From contig OX235277.1 in the NCBI GenBank assembly GCA_944472155.2, forward strand, positions 22,888,804-22,952,803: a stretch of DNA of 64,000 nt. Reading direction: 5' to 3'. The DNA is from Trichobilharzia szidati (Eukaryota; Platyhelminthes; Trematoda; Strigeidida; Schistosomatidae). The notes beneath the pieces were generated by a model that ran no database searches, had not been told where the DNA came from, and was given only the letters and a program-made list of their open reading frames with translations. Position 1 is the stretch's first letter. The number at the start of each line of letters is the position of its first letter. A program made the translations under genes and the position numbers. Below, in pieces: positions 45,401-58,274 of the stretch.

Positions 45401-47539
45401 CTTGTGGCATGTGCCACTACTGATAAGATTTATCAGTAGTATATATATAAAAAGATGTTTTATCGGCTAAGAACATCATATACCAGGGAGATATATTTGT
45501 TGTCAGAGAAAGCGAACGATATAGTGTTACAAAGATACATGGAAGACGTGAAAGGAACACAAATAAATACAATGCGAAGCAACGGTAGAAGTTGCACAAC
45601 ACGGACGATCTGTGCAAAAAGTGATTTGAAGATGATGTGTGCATAATTTCTCTATAGAGAGATACCAAATTACAAATAAGCATTCCTTTATCGAATCTAT
45701 CATCTTCAGCCGTTACAGTATTAATTCGAGTTTATATGTTGTCTACAAGGAAACAGCGAAGGCTTTTCAATTGAACCATCCAGCTCATAGACAGTTACTA
45801 CATCAAAATACTCCACTCGAGCTACAAATCGTCTCTAATATTTTGTGATTCAAAATATTCTGCAGCCAGCTTGAACCTCGGGCTACCCAAATTTACTGTC
45901 ACTAATATTGCATCTGATTGCATCACTTCCCTCACACCATCTGCACCCATACGTCTTTCTCTCTAATCTTTCTCGCCATGGCAAAATTAACGAAAGCGTG
46001 AGTGCATGAATGAATCGATGGATGAAAGGATGGATGGTTGGATATTTGAGTGGATTGGTGAATGAGTGTGAATGCAGATAATCTGACGACGATTTGACAT
46101 GAAGGAATTAGTGATTTGTGGTAGACTTTACCCTCCAGAAGAATACTCAAATCTGTTTAATGATTAGCGAGCACCTGGAAAGTGAGATACCCGTGAATCT
46201 GTGCAACGTGTATTCATTGATCCACTCAACTCATGCGGGCAAATGAGGTGAATGGAAAGCGAGGTTCCAGGAGTCTTCGTTATTTACTTTCAGGTTGGAT
46301 TTTATAGGTATTTCTCAGACATTCACTGCTGCCTCTACTGTTCAACTTCTTACTGAGTGTGGAGGTCTTAACATGACAAGTGAGTTTTTGCTGTACATTT
46401 TACTACAGTGTTAAATCTATGAATTCAAACTGTTTCCTGATAAACCCTAGAATGATATTTGCTCCTGGGAGTTTGCCAATTGACAACTTCATTAGATACG
46501 CAGCATCAAATGATGATACAGTTGGATTCATGTGAATGTTGTCTGAATCACATTCACTTCACCAGAAATTTACACACACACATTACTGCAAAACGAATAA
46601 TCCTCATCAGTTCAGTAAGACATTGACTCACTCACTCACGTCCAGATTTTCAGGGCTCATTATTCGAATGAAAGAAGGAATACTATGAATTGTGTTACAC
46701 TAGTAGGTCTTAGACAAACAGACGCTTAACACTTAAAGTATTTCCTTCTCTTTCCGCATCGGTAAACAGGACAATCATAGAATACACAAGCGAACACTGA
46801 TTGATTACTTTCATGGTCGATGTCAAATGCACTGTGAAATGGTCTGAGTTCAGATATGCTTTCACCTCTTGCTATTCTACCCAATGTGATTGATTCCCAA
46901 TCAAACATTTGTGAAAAGGTGATGAAGTAATTCAATTTGGAAAGCAATGATATCACAAATATACTCGAGAACTAGAGAGAGAGAAGATTTTTTTATTTGG
47001 GTACGGAAATATTTTATTGTTATATTTCACTAATACTAATCTACAACAGTCTGTAAGAGGCAAAATTAAATACTTTCACTAGGTGTTGAAAATGTCTGAA
47101 ACATTTCAGCGACTGTAATGCATCACTGTTGTAGAATCAAGTGTTGGTTCAGTCCTTCTTCACGTGTATCTACCACCTGCATAGAAATAAAACAACTCAG
47201 GATCAACGAGAATACAAACAATGTGGAGAGAATTGGTCTGTTCTTCTTGAATTTCGATGATTCTGCCTGCGTCTCTACTGCTTTCCTACTGAGATTTGTC
47301 ACCACACAACCACACAATCCAAGACACCTCACTATATCGCATCAATCAAGTTATATGTACGACTTAATTATACCCCAGTGTATATGATTTACTGAGTGTA
47401 AGTGTACAGTCCCACATCGTGTGAATTGTCTGTCATATGAAAAAGAGAAGACGTTCAGCGAAGAGACTCTTTTCGGCGAATTCATTCACATAGCTGTACA
47501 ATCGCATTTATATATAGATATTTGTGTGTGTGTGTACAT

Positions 47540-48690
47540 GAGGTTTGTCAAGTTTAGATAATTGATTAGTTAATACAAGAATGATGTAGTATAGAGACAA
47601 AGTTAATCAGACAGCAACTAAAGTAAGACTGAGTTAAAAGACTAGATGACGTAATATAATTGGCTAAAATGTTACAACTTAGGTCAGGATAGCAACAGAG
47701 GTAATTACAGGTAGAGATTAAGTAGAAGTGAAATTGAGTGAATAAGTTGGATAACGTAACATGAATGACTAGAAACTGAGCGTTGTTCAAGTCAGTAACA
47801 GTGGTAGTGGGGTGTAGAGATTGAATCAGGTGGGGGTAGAGAACAAGAAAGTTGAAAATGTAAAATGTTACAATTGAGAAGACAAAATAATACTAATGAA
47901 GAGACAGAAGAAAAGATTAGGTAGAATTTACATGTCGGCTAATAAGATAGATTACGTCCATTGCAAGTGTAGTGATTGAACGAACTTCTTCTGTATGCAG
48001 AGTTCAGGACTTAGCAAGTGAATCGCCATTGCTTCTGCAGTTTGAAGAAGCCTGATTCGTACACCTTTAGGGAGACTACTTCTTACTCTGTAGACGACTT
48101 TGAAGTTTGTTTGCGGTGTAGCTTGGTGTCCGGATTCTATCAGATGTTCTAGGATGGAACTGCGGGGGCATCGATTTTCTCCTTTGTAAAACCATGCTGG
48201 TAAGTGCTCGGTGATACGTTTGGAAAGCGAGCGCTGGGTACGGCCGACATACCTGGCTCCACACGAGCAGGTGAATTGATAAATGCACATTGATGAGGCC
48301 AGCAGCGGTAGCTTATCATTCACGTTCACATGAATCATAGGTTTTGTGGAGAAGGTTAGTCGTAGTTCAGCTGCGAAGAAGGTCTTCTTAAGTGAGCGCG
48401 ACAGTCGATTTTTTAGTGTTTCGCAGATAGATCTCCATTGAATTGGAGGTTCATGTAGAGTAGTTTTTTTCTTGACGCTAAGTATGGGCGGCTTTTCTGG
48501 TCTAGGATTCATAGGTTTTGCAATAAATCTTTCTGGATAGCAATTCTCGACGAGGATTCTCTTGAGGTTGTCCAGTTCATCTTCTATGGTGTCCGGGGTG
48601 CAAATTCTGCGAATTCTGTAGCTGAGTGAACGGATCAGGTTTCGTTTGGTGTATAGTGGTACCCAACTGTGAAAGTTAGTAAGCTGTCCG
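47540..48690 (-). mobile_element. Penelope-like element 3' part with intact GIY-YIG endonuclease frame
   Basis: The frame at 48512-47952 (186 codons) is fully open: SMCIYQFTCSCGARYVGRTQ (GIY-YIG signature), RSLSKRITEHLPAWFYKG, SSILEHLIESGHQ, and the C-terminus AEAMAIHLLSPELC ... KKFVQSLHLQW. RT-side sequence reaches about 48670 (IRRICTPDTIEDELDNLKRI). A pyrimidine-rich 3' untranslated part runs to about 47540. Absent from the left arm, so inserted after the arms duplicated. Confidence 0.8.
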
Positions 48691-49061
48691 TTCCACGTCG
48701 ATTTTCTGTGGATAGATCTGTCTGTCAGTAACTACCGACTGACGAATGCACATCAACTAAAGAAACACACTATCTCCCATGAATAAATCTGCACATTCAT
48801 TCATCATGTTCACCGTGATCAAGTTAAAGTGTTAAAACTGACTGTCTGCCATCTCCCTACAGAATCGCATCATCAGCATGAGGAAATCGGCTAGTGAGTA
48901 TTTGACGTTACTAAGCTGAGATCTGAAACAGATCATTGCGACTATCTATCTGTACACCCAAAAGGGCAGGTCTTTCTGCAGTCAGCATACGTTGCTTTTC
49001 AGTGAATTATTTGTGGTCAGGCATAAACAGAATACCTAAACATTTTCATCATTTAAAAACA

Positions 49062-49111
49062 TCAGCTCACATTCACAGCAACACTTAGGTCACTAAAGAA
49101 GCCACCGAGGT
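49062..49111 (-). CDS. Gene R terminal exon with stop codon
   Basis: Acceptor TTTCAATTTTCAG, then in phase 1 LGGFFSDLSVAVNVS and TGA (49064-49062). Same length and stop position as the gene L terminal exon (12832-12881), with about half of the residues changed. Confidence 0.65.
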
Positions 49112-49999
49112 CTGAAAATTGAAATTAAATGTTAATTAGTTTAACGGTGTTGTAGCTCCAGTTGTGGGATACTCTTTCCAGTCACATCGCATTCGTTGCA
49201 CAAGAAATAATATAAAGAATCAATAAGAGTGTAGGGTAAAGTGTAACGATCAATATACATGGATGTGTTACGTGTGTGTTTGTGTGTGTGTGTGTGAAAG
49301 TCAAGTTCGCAGTGAAATGAAATCACTTTTCTCACGACTAGATGCAACCATGGACTTTCATCACTGATAAGTAATATTCTCACGATGGAATTCAGAGCCA
49401 TTGTAGGAGAACTGCTTAGCTGTCTAAGATTTACAGAAACATCAGATTGATGCGAATCGACGTGTTCAATAGCAGTCAGCAAGCGACGTGTTGAACACAT
49501 TCAGTAGCATTCTTAGGGAACATCTTCAACATCAAAATGGCTGGCGGAGGAACGGTAATAAATCAACCACTGCATACCGTAAACAAACAGGGAGTATTTT
49601 CATGTGCTTACAAGTGTTTTGAAAATATCTTGATCGCCATACGGATTCATTTGATATCCAAATTTTCAATCTTCTGAAACCTAACAAACATCAAATCATA
49701 AATAATATCACATTACAAGGTGTAAATGAATTGTGTCACTTCTCTTCAAACCAGAGTTATTCTAATTTGGTAGTGATATGTTCTCTCAACTGGTTGGCTT
49801 TCATTGCCATTCTGGACACCATGCTCAGCTGTGATTTTCTTTTCGATATTCGATTTACACTGGAAGTGTGTGAGTAAACACACACACACACACAAGTGAA
49901 AAATATGAAACACTGCACACCTCAAAAGAGAACAGGTTATTATATCACATCCCACACTCTATTCACCAATTTTCGTTTCTATCTGGACAAATAAATAGG

Positions 50000-50500
50000 G
50001 AGGAATAATCGCTCTTTGCATGGGAAGGTAGGGGAACATATTCGGATATGTTTGTAAAGACAGGTGAACTTTGGAAAATCAATAGACATAGGTGCAAACT
50101 ACCGACTCCGTCCATAGCCAAACATCTATGCGATATGAACCATAAGATTGATGTTTACAATGCTAATAATGTCATACGTAATAATGCTCAGGAACACTTA
50201 CTGAGATATGCTGAGGCTATAGCTATTCGCAGACTTAAGCCCCGTCTGGCCACTGTGTGTTCACGAACAATCTGCTATTACTCCTTGCAAATCCTCACAT
50301 GATTGGACAACCGAATGAAGTGTTAATTAATCTTATTATTCTTAAATGCTCTCCGTCCAATTATGTACTTTAATTGCCCTGTATTTTTTCATATTAATTA
50401 GGTTGACAAGTATATTTGTGAGTCATTAGATTGATCGAAACGTATTCAACAAATACATCACATTCTTCAGATTATCTCCATCTCCTTGTAATGACACACT
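50000..50500 (+). mobile_element. Penelope-like 3' end in the right arm
   Basis: Plus frame 50048-50302: PSIAKHLCDMNHKIDVYNAN and HLLRYAEAIAIRRLKPRL, the C-terminus of the endonuclease ORF, then the 3' end. Antisense to gene R. Confidence 0.7.
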
Positions 50501-50563
50501 ATCGAGATTTACAAATGCGACTAACTGTTATAAGGAAACAAAAACAATTCAAATTCAAAATAC

Positions 50564-50620
50564 CTTCTCTCAATTGTGTTGGCTCTGTGCATGGTGAATG
50601 TGTCAAAGCATTCTGCTCAA
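50564..50620 (-). CDS. Gene R exon (57 nt)
   Basis: Acceptor CTCGATCTTACAG, 57-nt exon, donor GTATTT. In phase 1 it reads EQNALTHSPCTEPTQLRE. Of about 10 base differences from gene L, only two (Glu GAA/GAG and Pro CCT/CCA) look silent. Confidence 0.8.
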
Positions 50621-51049
50621 CTGTAAGATCGAGAGGAAAGGCATAACAATGATACACATAAGTACTGAGTAGTTATTTTAACAAAAAGACGATTCAGTGA
50701 GTTTCGCAAGCATCATAACGTGTTTTGTTGGCGCCGAGTTACTACTGCATCGCTGTGTGATCTTTAAAGAAAACCTATCTAATATGTAATTACATTCTAC
50801 CACAGTGCCCATGTTCTGCACTTATATTAAGAAATCAAAGTCAATACATTCACAGTCGAACACCACTGAGGGTCCATTATTCAGCTGATAAACAAAACAG
50901 CTTTGTTTTCATCCTTCACACAACAAAGTCAGACAGTTAGTATTTCGCATTTATGTTGGACAAATAGGGGAAGCAAAACAGGTATTTTCACAAACCAATT
51001 CTCCATTTAGTGGATTTGAACAAGGCAATGACAGCGATAATGTTTATAC

Positions 51050-51900
51050 GCTATTATCCTCTTGGGTTCCAAGTGAAACATGAGGCTTTTATCGCACAAG
51101 TCCGTTCTGTCGTGTTCGCTCCAGTCATGTTCACCTGGCCACGCGATTAACCGTACACTTTCATCTCCTTCTCACACAATCTCCTCGATGTCACCATCAC
51201 ACTCTTGTCTAACTCACCTTTTTTCACCGGATTCCACCAAAGTGATGACCTGGCGCGTGACAGTCCCTTCGAAGTGTGTCCGATCCGTCTCCACTTTCTT
51301 CCGCATATCTGATGACCAGAATGGTGCTGATTGCTTCGTCCCACTTCTTTGGTGCTAGCTGCTAATTCCTTCTGGTCAGCCGACTATATCACGTCCAGTA
51401 TGCAGCCAAATAAGTCAGCTGTTGATATATATGTCTGCAACAGTTCTGTTGGAAACGCTCTTGTTGGTGAACAAATCACGTTCTTCGCCCATATAATTGA
51501 ACTGACTTACTTAAAATTGTTGTTGAAACTCCGAATTCTGTTCTTCATGCTGAGGCGGAGTGCAGTAGATTTTCGAACTGACTTCAGAGTGGCAAAAGCC
51601 TGCCTTGTCTTTCCGATTTTGGCTGGTCTCAACATTGCCATGCGTATCAAATGCCTTTAGTTGAGATGATGATGCCCAGCCAGATAGGTGAAGTGAGTGG
51701 CCTTCTGCAAATTTCTCCCAGTGATGATAAGGATTCATGCCTGATATTGCTGTTAGCTGGCTATCCTCGCAACACTCTCATCTTCTTCTTTATATCCGCC
51801 ATTAGGTCTTCGAATTTGTGTGTGTGTGACACTAGACACAAATCGCCTAGAAAGTTCCGATATTCCAGAGTCTTCTTATCAGTTAAGCAATAGCCAAAAT
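51050..51900 (-). mobile_element. RTE 3' relic in the right arm (uninterrupted)
   Basis: Minus strand: KWRRIGHTSKGLSRARSSLW, then WNPVKKGELDKS and LCEKEMKVYG, plus the TLKSV-like region near 51560-51600. Same insertion as 9830-10845 but without the SINE. Confidence 0.7.
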
Positions 51901-52059
51901 GTTATCATTCATTAACGTTCAACTCTAGCACAGGATGAGTTGACCACTGTCACAAACAAAGCTTAAAACATAAACATTGATTTAGGTGAGGTAACATTTA
52001 TAAGAAAGGTAAAGTTAAGGGGATATGCACAAATACATATTGCAACGATTATTCCTCAC

Positions 52060-52125
52060 TTCTGAATCTATCAATCTGACTTCGTACAAATTCAATATGC
52101 TGCTGCATTTCCTCCATATAAACAG
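52060..52125 (-). CDS. Gene R exon (66 nt)
   Basis: Acceptor CTATATCATTCAG, 66-nt exon, donor GTGAGG. In phase 1 it begins VYMEEMQQHI and ends RSQIDRFR, the counterpart of gene L exon 9458-9523. Both flanking introns are nearly colinear with gene L. Confidence 0.8.
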
Positions 52126-52400
52126 CTGAATGATATAGAGAGAAAAGTGAACATTAACACCAAGTGTGAATTATCAATTAGTTATAAGTAGGTATGTGGA
52201 AATTGTGGAAATTTCCGTAGCATATTTAAGAAGATGAAAGGTGAGAAGGAGGTTTCCGATGGTCAATGAAATATATTCATCACCCATTCATCCACTCCAC
52301 TCACTTTTCCACACAAAGAAACTCACACTTACAGCAAAATGTGATGAGCAGTTGTGGAGGATATTACAGAAAATGTTTATAAAAAACTAATGGATACCTA

Positions 52401-52439
52401 CCATATGTTGAATTTAGACGCTGCAATCTCACCATGATC
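52401..52439 (-). CDS. Gene R exon (39 nt)
   Basis: Acceptor CAACAAATTTCAG, about 39 nt, donor GTAGGT. In phase 1 it reads IMVRLQRLNSTY, aligned over its whole length with gene L VLPKFLNLDKQF. The upper boundary may be off by one base in my count. Confidence 0.65.
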
Positions 52440-53639
52440 TCTGAAATTTGTTGTTGTGAAAAAACGTCTCATTTAAGCAAAGTCTTTGAACATGTATTAA
52501 TGAGAGATATGCTGAAATAGTTTAGTGACGTGTAACATTCTGTGGAATATAGCTGTGTTATTTGGCGATGAATATCATTTGAAGACAACGTGGTCCTTCA
52601 ATTAAACTTCGTTTTCTCTCTCCAACATGGATGCCATGAGCATTTGTTGTCTTTGAAAACATTCAAAATAGCTTCTCCCTATACCAAATTTTAATATCCC
52701 TATTGGAGATAACGGAGTTGTTCCGGAAGAATTTGATGTATTGTCTAATCCACTTGAAACACTGTGTCCCGACATACACACACACACAGACAAACACTTG
52801 CCATTTCAGTTTGGATGAAAATGGAGGAGGTGTAATGTCTAATGAAGTAATCAAAATTAATTAGGGATTCAAGTATGTTCAGGATGATAACTGACACTAC
52901 ACTCCTGATAGTCAGGCAAGGATAATGAAAGGAAGATTATAGCAACCAGAAGTGGTTTTCACTCAAGCAAGTTGGGCTTAATCTCACACATGGCAGTCAC
53001 CTCAGATTACTTCAGTATGCACAACCAGCTTTTTATCAGATAGTATTGTAACAACAGAAGGCAAGAGTCAGGCAACAGATCATTTATTAAGGAAATCAAC
53101 GCATATTTATATATTTTCATGTACATTACTATGGATATTTAACCAAACAAACACAGTCTTCCGATTGGTTGTTTCTCACGTAAAGTTAATCTTTCATCTA
53201 TTTGTGACTGTTTCTTGAATGTTAAATCCTCTATATGTTAACTGCATCCGCCTACGCAAAGTCTGCTGTGGTCGGTTTTGAATCAATCTTTGTTCACATT
53301 TTCTCACGACAAATCTTGGGAACGTAAATATTGACGTAAATTACTGTCTACCAATTTGGCCAGTAGACAGCTCTCACCACAATAAGGAAACAACCTTAAA
53401 CCCAGTTTTGATTTTATCCTCATAACTAACGAAGTACAGTAAATCGGTTAAGTTCAATCAAGTGATTTCCATTCGCATACAACTGACTATCATGTCTCAC
53501 ATATTTATCACTAATTATTTCAGATACACTCCTAAATGCCTTCACCACAAGAAGGAATTAATCACTGGTGAAATTTTTGCGAGGCTTCTCACATCAAATT
53601 AACCATGTGATAAGAAATGAAAGATGTTCTAGTTTCACC

Positions 53640-53870
53640 ACGGATTGATATCAGTAAGCGAATGATTGGAAACTAGCATGGAGACAATGGACAGCTGTTT
53701 TTCGCTATGTTCGGTCTCACCGGTAATACACACACCCACCGACTTTCGAGGTCAAGACCATGCAGTCAACAGTTAAACTCTCGGATCATTCAGTCGCTGT
53801 GAACCAACTCCCCGATAGTCAGCTCATGAATTCAAACTTCTACGAATTCGTGATTTTTTCTGTGACTGGT
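53640..53870 (-). repeat. tRNA-headed repeat with hammerhead relic (right arm)
   Basis: Right-arm counterpart of 8130-8270. The minus strand reads ACCGGTGAGACCGAACATAG then CGAAAAACAGCTGTCCA. The core is degenerate. It was present before the arms duplicated. Confidence 0.5.
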
Positions 53871-54160
53871 AACAGTCAATGTTATCAAAGAGTGTTCATC
53901 CTCACCCGGGATCAGATGAACCTCACCAGTCACGACTTCCCACAAAGAAGTCCACAGAACTTCACTTCGTTCTGTAGGCAGTCAGTAACTAAGGCGTATC
54001 AGATTAATTTTCAATAGTCAGTTGAAGACATATTTACAAAAATCTCTACAAACCTTGGAACAATTTCAGTCGATTTTTTACTTCGAAGAAGTTAGTTGTA
54101 CACTCTACAACTGGAAATTATTATTTTCGTTTAACTTTCAAATTTATAATTTCAACATAC

Positions 54161-54205
54161 ACTCATCCAGAATTGTTCTCGTATTCAGATTCTCCAGTAT
54201 GTCAG
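54161..54205 (-). CDS. Gene R exon (45 nt)
   Basis: Acceptor TGCTCATAATTTAG, 45-nt exon, donor GTATGT. In phase 1 it reads DILENLNTRTILDE, matching the 45-nt gene L exon (7741-7785) with its RT.LD core. Confidence 0.75.
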
Positions 54206-54539
54206 CTAAATTATGAGCAATCGGGAAATATGAGAAGATAAAAGAATAATGCAAATGTGATTACAGCTCACGATTATTTACAGATGGAAAGAAGATATTA
54301 AATTCATCGATGGAAATCAGTTATTTGAGTGAGGTTGCAATTACTTCCAGAGAGAAAAAATCGGTTAAACGGGAACGAGTCGTTGACGCTTGAGTGAGTT
54401 TTTCTCACCTCCTCCACGTGACTCATCTCGCGTGGCAGTGGAGAAGAGATGAATGGCTTCTACAGACATGAGGTCGATGGATTTGTTGTTTTACACCTAT
54501 TCACCAACACCTCCTAAAAATTATTAGAATATTTTTGTT

Positions 54540-54760
54540 CAGATGATATAAAGATTTGTTTTGATAGGCGTCAATTAATCTCTTGAACCATTTCAGGAGA
54601 TGTTTGCATCGTTCAACTGATGTCTATGACACTACAAAGTACTTTGGTGTGCAGACTACCATATCCAAACATCGACCTACTTTATCGTTCTCATTATTGT
54701 AGGCAAGTCATGAATTATTGTGGAGTAAGAGTGAACTTCATCAGAAATGAATGCAGAGAA
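54540..54760 (+). repeat. Conserved intronic antisense block (copy 3 of 4)
   Basis: Right-arm copy with several indels, adjacent to the donor of exon 54780-54842. Reading frames are broken. Confidence 0.5.
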
Positions 54761-54779
54761 AATTTCTCGGGTTACGTAC

Positions 54780-54842
54780 CTTTAGTAGCATTTAATTGCG
54801 ATTGTGCATACTCCAAAAGAGTGAGGCTCCGATTTGCCATTT
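54780..54842 (-). CDS. Gene R exon (63 nt), type y of unit 2
   Basis: Acceptor CAATATTTTTCAG, 63-nt exon, donor GTACGT. In phase 1 it reads MANRSLTLLEYAQSQLNATK. The MANRS start and the SQ.N.T ending are shared with gene L exon 6847-6909. Confidence 0.75.
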
Positions 54843-55218
54843 CTGAAAAATATTGAATTTTAAAAACAAGAGACATAATTTTTAAAAACCACTAAATAAA
54901 TAGATAAATTATTTTATCCCTAAAATCAAACGGTTCGCAGACACTCAGAGAAGAAACACTCCTTCTCATAGCATGTTTGATTGAAAAACTTATAGGTAAC
55001 GCTTTTGGCGATATGAAATCCAAAATAATGAGGAATGAAGGTTGGTTTTGGTGAAAATGTCAGCACACACACACACACACACAAACTCACCACAATGCAG
55101 ACGAATGCAGTGCAGTGCAAAATAACTCTGTTTGATCTGAATCTATCAGAAAACAGGAGTCAAATGGCATATAATCTCGTATGGTTGAAAAGGTAAAAAT
55201 TAGGGATTGACACCTCAC

Positions 55219-55281
55219 CATTGAACGAGCGAGACCAACGAACCATTGACTCATATCTAGTCTCATTTTCTAAAATTTGAC
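55219..55281 (-). CDS. Gene R exon (63 nt), type x of unit 2
   Basis: Acceptor CCGTGTTTTTAG, 63-nt exon, donor GTGAGG. In phase 1 it reads QILENETRYESMVRWSRSFN, the counterpart of gene L exon 6427-6489, with only about half of the bases shared. Confidence 0.7.
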
Positions 55282-56104
55282 CTAAAAACACGGATGTTAA
55301 ATAAATACGATACGAATAAATAAATACGAATAGCTAATGAGTATGAAGGATGAATTGTCAGGAATCACTGTGGTGAATACCTATGCGCTCGCTTTTCATA
55401 CCCATTTTCAGTCTTATCATGGACAATACTCACCTGTCTAGAACACATTCATAGTGATCATGATATGTGAAAGTGTGTTGCTCAGTAAAGACTAAATCAT
55501 CAATCACTCGAGACACTGGTTCATTGAGTGAGACTTCTTAGCATGAAAATCAATAGTCGCTTCAGCGTCTCCCGGATTGTTTCTCTGGTAACTGTGAATA
55601 ACACACTTTGTTAGATGAGAATCGACTCTAACAGCTGACTCACTCCACACCATTCAACAAGCTACTGAAGCTTATGGAAACACTGTCACCAAACTCGTCT
55701 TCAATATGTCTACTCTCGTCCTTGTTCCTAGAGCTGTGAATGTGTGTCTGTGTGTTTGTGGATCTCGAAGCCGACTGCAGAAACGAATTTCTCGTAGGTT
55801 CTGTCTCCTCGATGATGATTGATGCATTTTGCTACCGCTGCTGTTGTTGTCAGTGATGGTGGTGGTGTTGATGTTGGTCGTTGTGGTGGTCAGGCATCTT
55901 TATAACCTCTGTCTTCCCTGTTCTCACTTTGAATCTGCCAATATGTGAACACATCGTCTACACTTAAGCTGCACTGCTTCGCATTATCCACCTGACTAAT
56001 GTCACTTGACAGTGGAGAAAAGACGAATGATTCGAAAATATATTAGGTTGATACTTTCGTGGTTTCACACATTTTTACCATCACTTCCTAAAAATTAAAT
56101 AGAA

Positions 56105-56335
56105 TATTTTGTTTCAGATAATATAGAGATTTGTTTTGAATGGTGGCAGTAATTCTTTCGAATCATCTACAAGAGATATTCAGTATGCAGGCGGAGATGC
56201 TTGCATCAATTCACTGGTGTCTATCGCACGACATGCTGCGTCGGTGTGTGTAGAATACAGTATCAGAATATTGACCTTCTTTATCGTTGTCACTGTGCGG
56301 TGCAAATTGTGTATTATCTTGTATGATAAGTGACC
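56105..56335 (+). repeat. Conserved intronic antisense block (copy 4 of 4), open 65-codon frame
   Basis: The only copy in which the whole block is open (ATG at 56136, stop at 56333). The C-terminal part is hydrophobic (RILTFFIVVTVRCKLCIILY). The upstream AG seen in copies 1 and 2 is lost (TTTGTTTTGAATGG). It could be a small separate gene, a fragment of one, or chance. Confidence 0.35.
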
Positions 56336-56381
56336 TTAGTGAAATGCAGTAAATGCAGAGGTAGATTGTCAGGTGACATAC

Positions 56382-56444
56382 TTCGATTCACAACGCCGAA
56401 AATTCTTCGATTCGCAGGTTCAATAGGGTCTCTTCTTAACAATG
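56382..56444 (-). CDS. Gene R exon (63 nt), type y of unit 1
   Basis: Acceptor AATTCTATTTCAG, 63-nt exon, donor GTATGT. In phase 1 it reads LLRRDPIEPANRRIFGVVNR, a basic segment. Its positional counterpart in gene L (5083-5145) is acidic. Confidence 0.7.
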
Positions 56445-57191
56445 CTGAAATAGAATTTTAAGAAATTAGAAGACAATTTTTATTTGATGAAGCTTTAATG
56501 TTAACGATTGTTCAACAAATATGCAAATTAGGTTATCCATAATTTCAAACTGTCCACAGATATACAGAGTGCAAACACTCGTTTTCAAGGGATCTTTCAT
56601 TGAAGTACTCATAATTAATGCTATGTTAGTGTGACACAGACAATAGGTTCCAACCAAAAATTTTATTTTCACATTAGGATTCATTGTATTTGTCTGTGTT
56701 AACGCCTGCATACTATTCACATAGTTCAGTAAGACATTAGCCGCAGAATACTCTATGTGTATTTGAACATTCTATTTCATGTCGTTTGATGTAAATCAAA
56801 ATCACACACCCAGTGAGTGAATGAAGAATTTAAACCGTATAGAAATAAATCGCGGTCTGATAACTCGGAAATATACCTTGGCTTCAGCGTCTTACCACCC
56901 CCCCCGCCGCTCTTACAAAGCTATTACCGATTTGAAATTAAAATCAGTGAGGGATACAAGTTGATTTTTGTGAAAATATCAGCAAATGCACACACGCACA
57001 CAACCTCACAATGCAATGCACGCGAATCCGAAAGAAAACAGAGTTCACCTTCCCTGTGCAGTGCAGTGCAGTGCAAACTAACCCTCTTTGATGTGAACCA
57101 TATAAGCGTGTGAAATAATCGCAAAACAGCAGTTAAACTGCTTCTACTCTCATATGGCTGAAACAGTAAAGGTTATTCATTGTGAACTCAC

Positions 57192-57248
57192 TTCTGTGGG
57201 AGTCGAACCAATCAATAGCCCTAATCGTCTGCATCTCAGCAATTCCAC
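57192..57248 (-). CDS. Gene R exon (57 nt), type x of unit 1
   Basis: Acceptor ATTTTCTGTTTAG, 57-nt exon, donor GTGAGT. In phase 1 it reads GIAEMQTIRAIDWFDSHR. By its flanking intron blocks it occupies the same place in its unit as exon 55219-55281, but it is two codons shorter and strongly diverged. Confidence 0.7.
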
Positions 57249-58274
57249 CTAAACAGAAAATATAAAATGATGAATGCAGATTAGCAGAAAGAGACCTCTG
57301 CATCCTCCAGCTGAAATACAGTTTATTATCGACGTATTAGTTTGCAAGAAAGTGCATCATTTCAAGTTTGCCGAATTCATTATTGTACACACATACACAG
57401 GTACCGACCAATAATGCAATACAACTTCACTGAACGGAAATGCATAACTAACTGACAGAATAACTACGTGAATAATAATAAGTATACATAATGGATGAGA
57501 ATGTGGAGCATTAAAATCAGTGAATACCCATGCGCTCGTTTTTCATACCCATTTCCAGTCATATCATGGACAACACTCACCTGTCTAGAACACATTCATA
57601 TTGATCATGATATGTGAAAGTGTGTTGCTCAGTAAAGACTGCATTATCAATCAGTCGAGACACTAGTTCATTGAGTGAGACTTCTTAGCATGAGAATCAA
57701 TAGTCGCTTCAGTGTCTCCCGGATTGTTTCTCTGGTAACTGTGAATAACACAGTCTGATGGATGAGAGTCGACTCTAAAGGCTGATCCACTCCCCACCCT
57801 TTCGACAAGCCTCTGAATCCTCTGGAAACACTGGAACCAAACTAGTTTTCAAAAAGTCTACTTTCGTCCTTGTTCTTAGAGCTGTGAGTGTGTGTCTATG
57901 TGTTTTTGGATCTCCACGCCGACTGCAGAAACCAATTTCTCGTAGGTTTTGTCTCCTCGATGATGATTGATGCATTTTGCTACCGCTGTGGTTGTTGTTG
58001 TTGTCAGTGATGGTGGTGGTGTTGATGTAGGTGGTTGATGTGGTCAAGTATGTTTGTTTCCTTTGTCATCTTTGTGTTCTGAGTTTTTCTTCACTTGACT
58101 GGCACTTTTCTTTGGCAGTTGGTCTCTATCGGCATATGTTTATTTCTAATTATTTATAGGCCATTCGTGAAAACGCAATTATCATGGTATTTCTCGTCAA
58201 ACTGTCTCATATGTGGCATGTCGTCATTCAGCCCAGCAGATTCAACGATTTCCTCGCTGGTATTAGGTGCCTAC

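Larger units (their letters stand above)
41657..46625 (+). repeat. Segment B, direct copy of segment A
   Basis: About 5 kb, colinear with 1-4893. Identity varies: roughly 80% over the first 600 bp, and about 97% in the stretch matching 2200-3340. Its right end abuts the inverted arm at the point equivalent to 14480 of the left arm, not at the point where segment A joins (4893). It holds one dead exon (42619-42672) and the same nested retroelements as segment A. Confidence 0.85.
46625..58100 (-). repeat. Right arm of the inverted duplication
   Basis: Reverse-complement copy of 4893-14480, longer because of the Penelope insertion at about 47540-48690 and a second complete x-y exon unit. It lacks the SINE present in the left-arm RTE relic. 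Confidence 0.85.
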
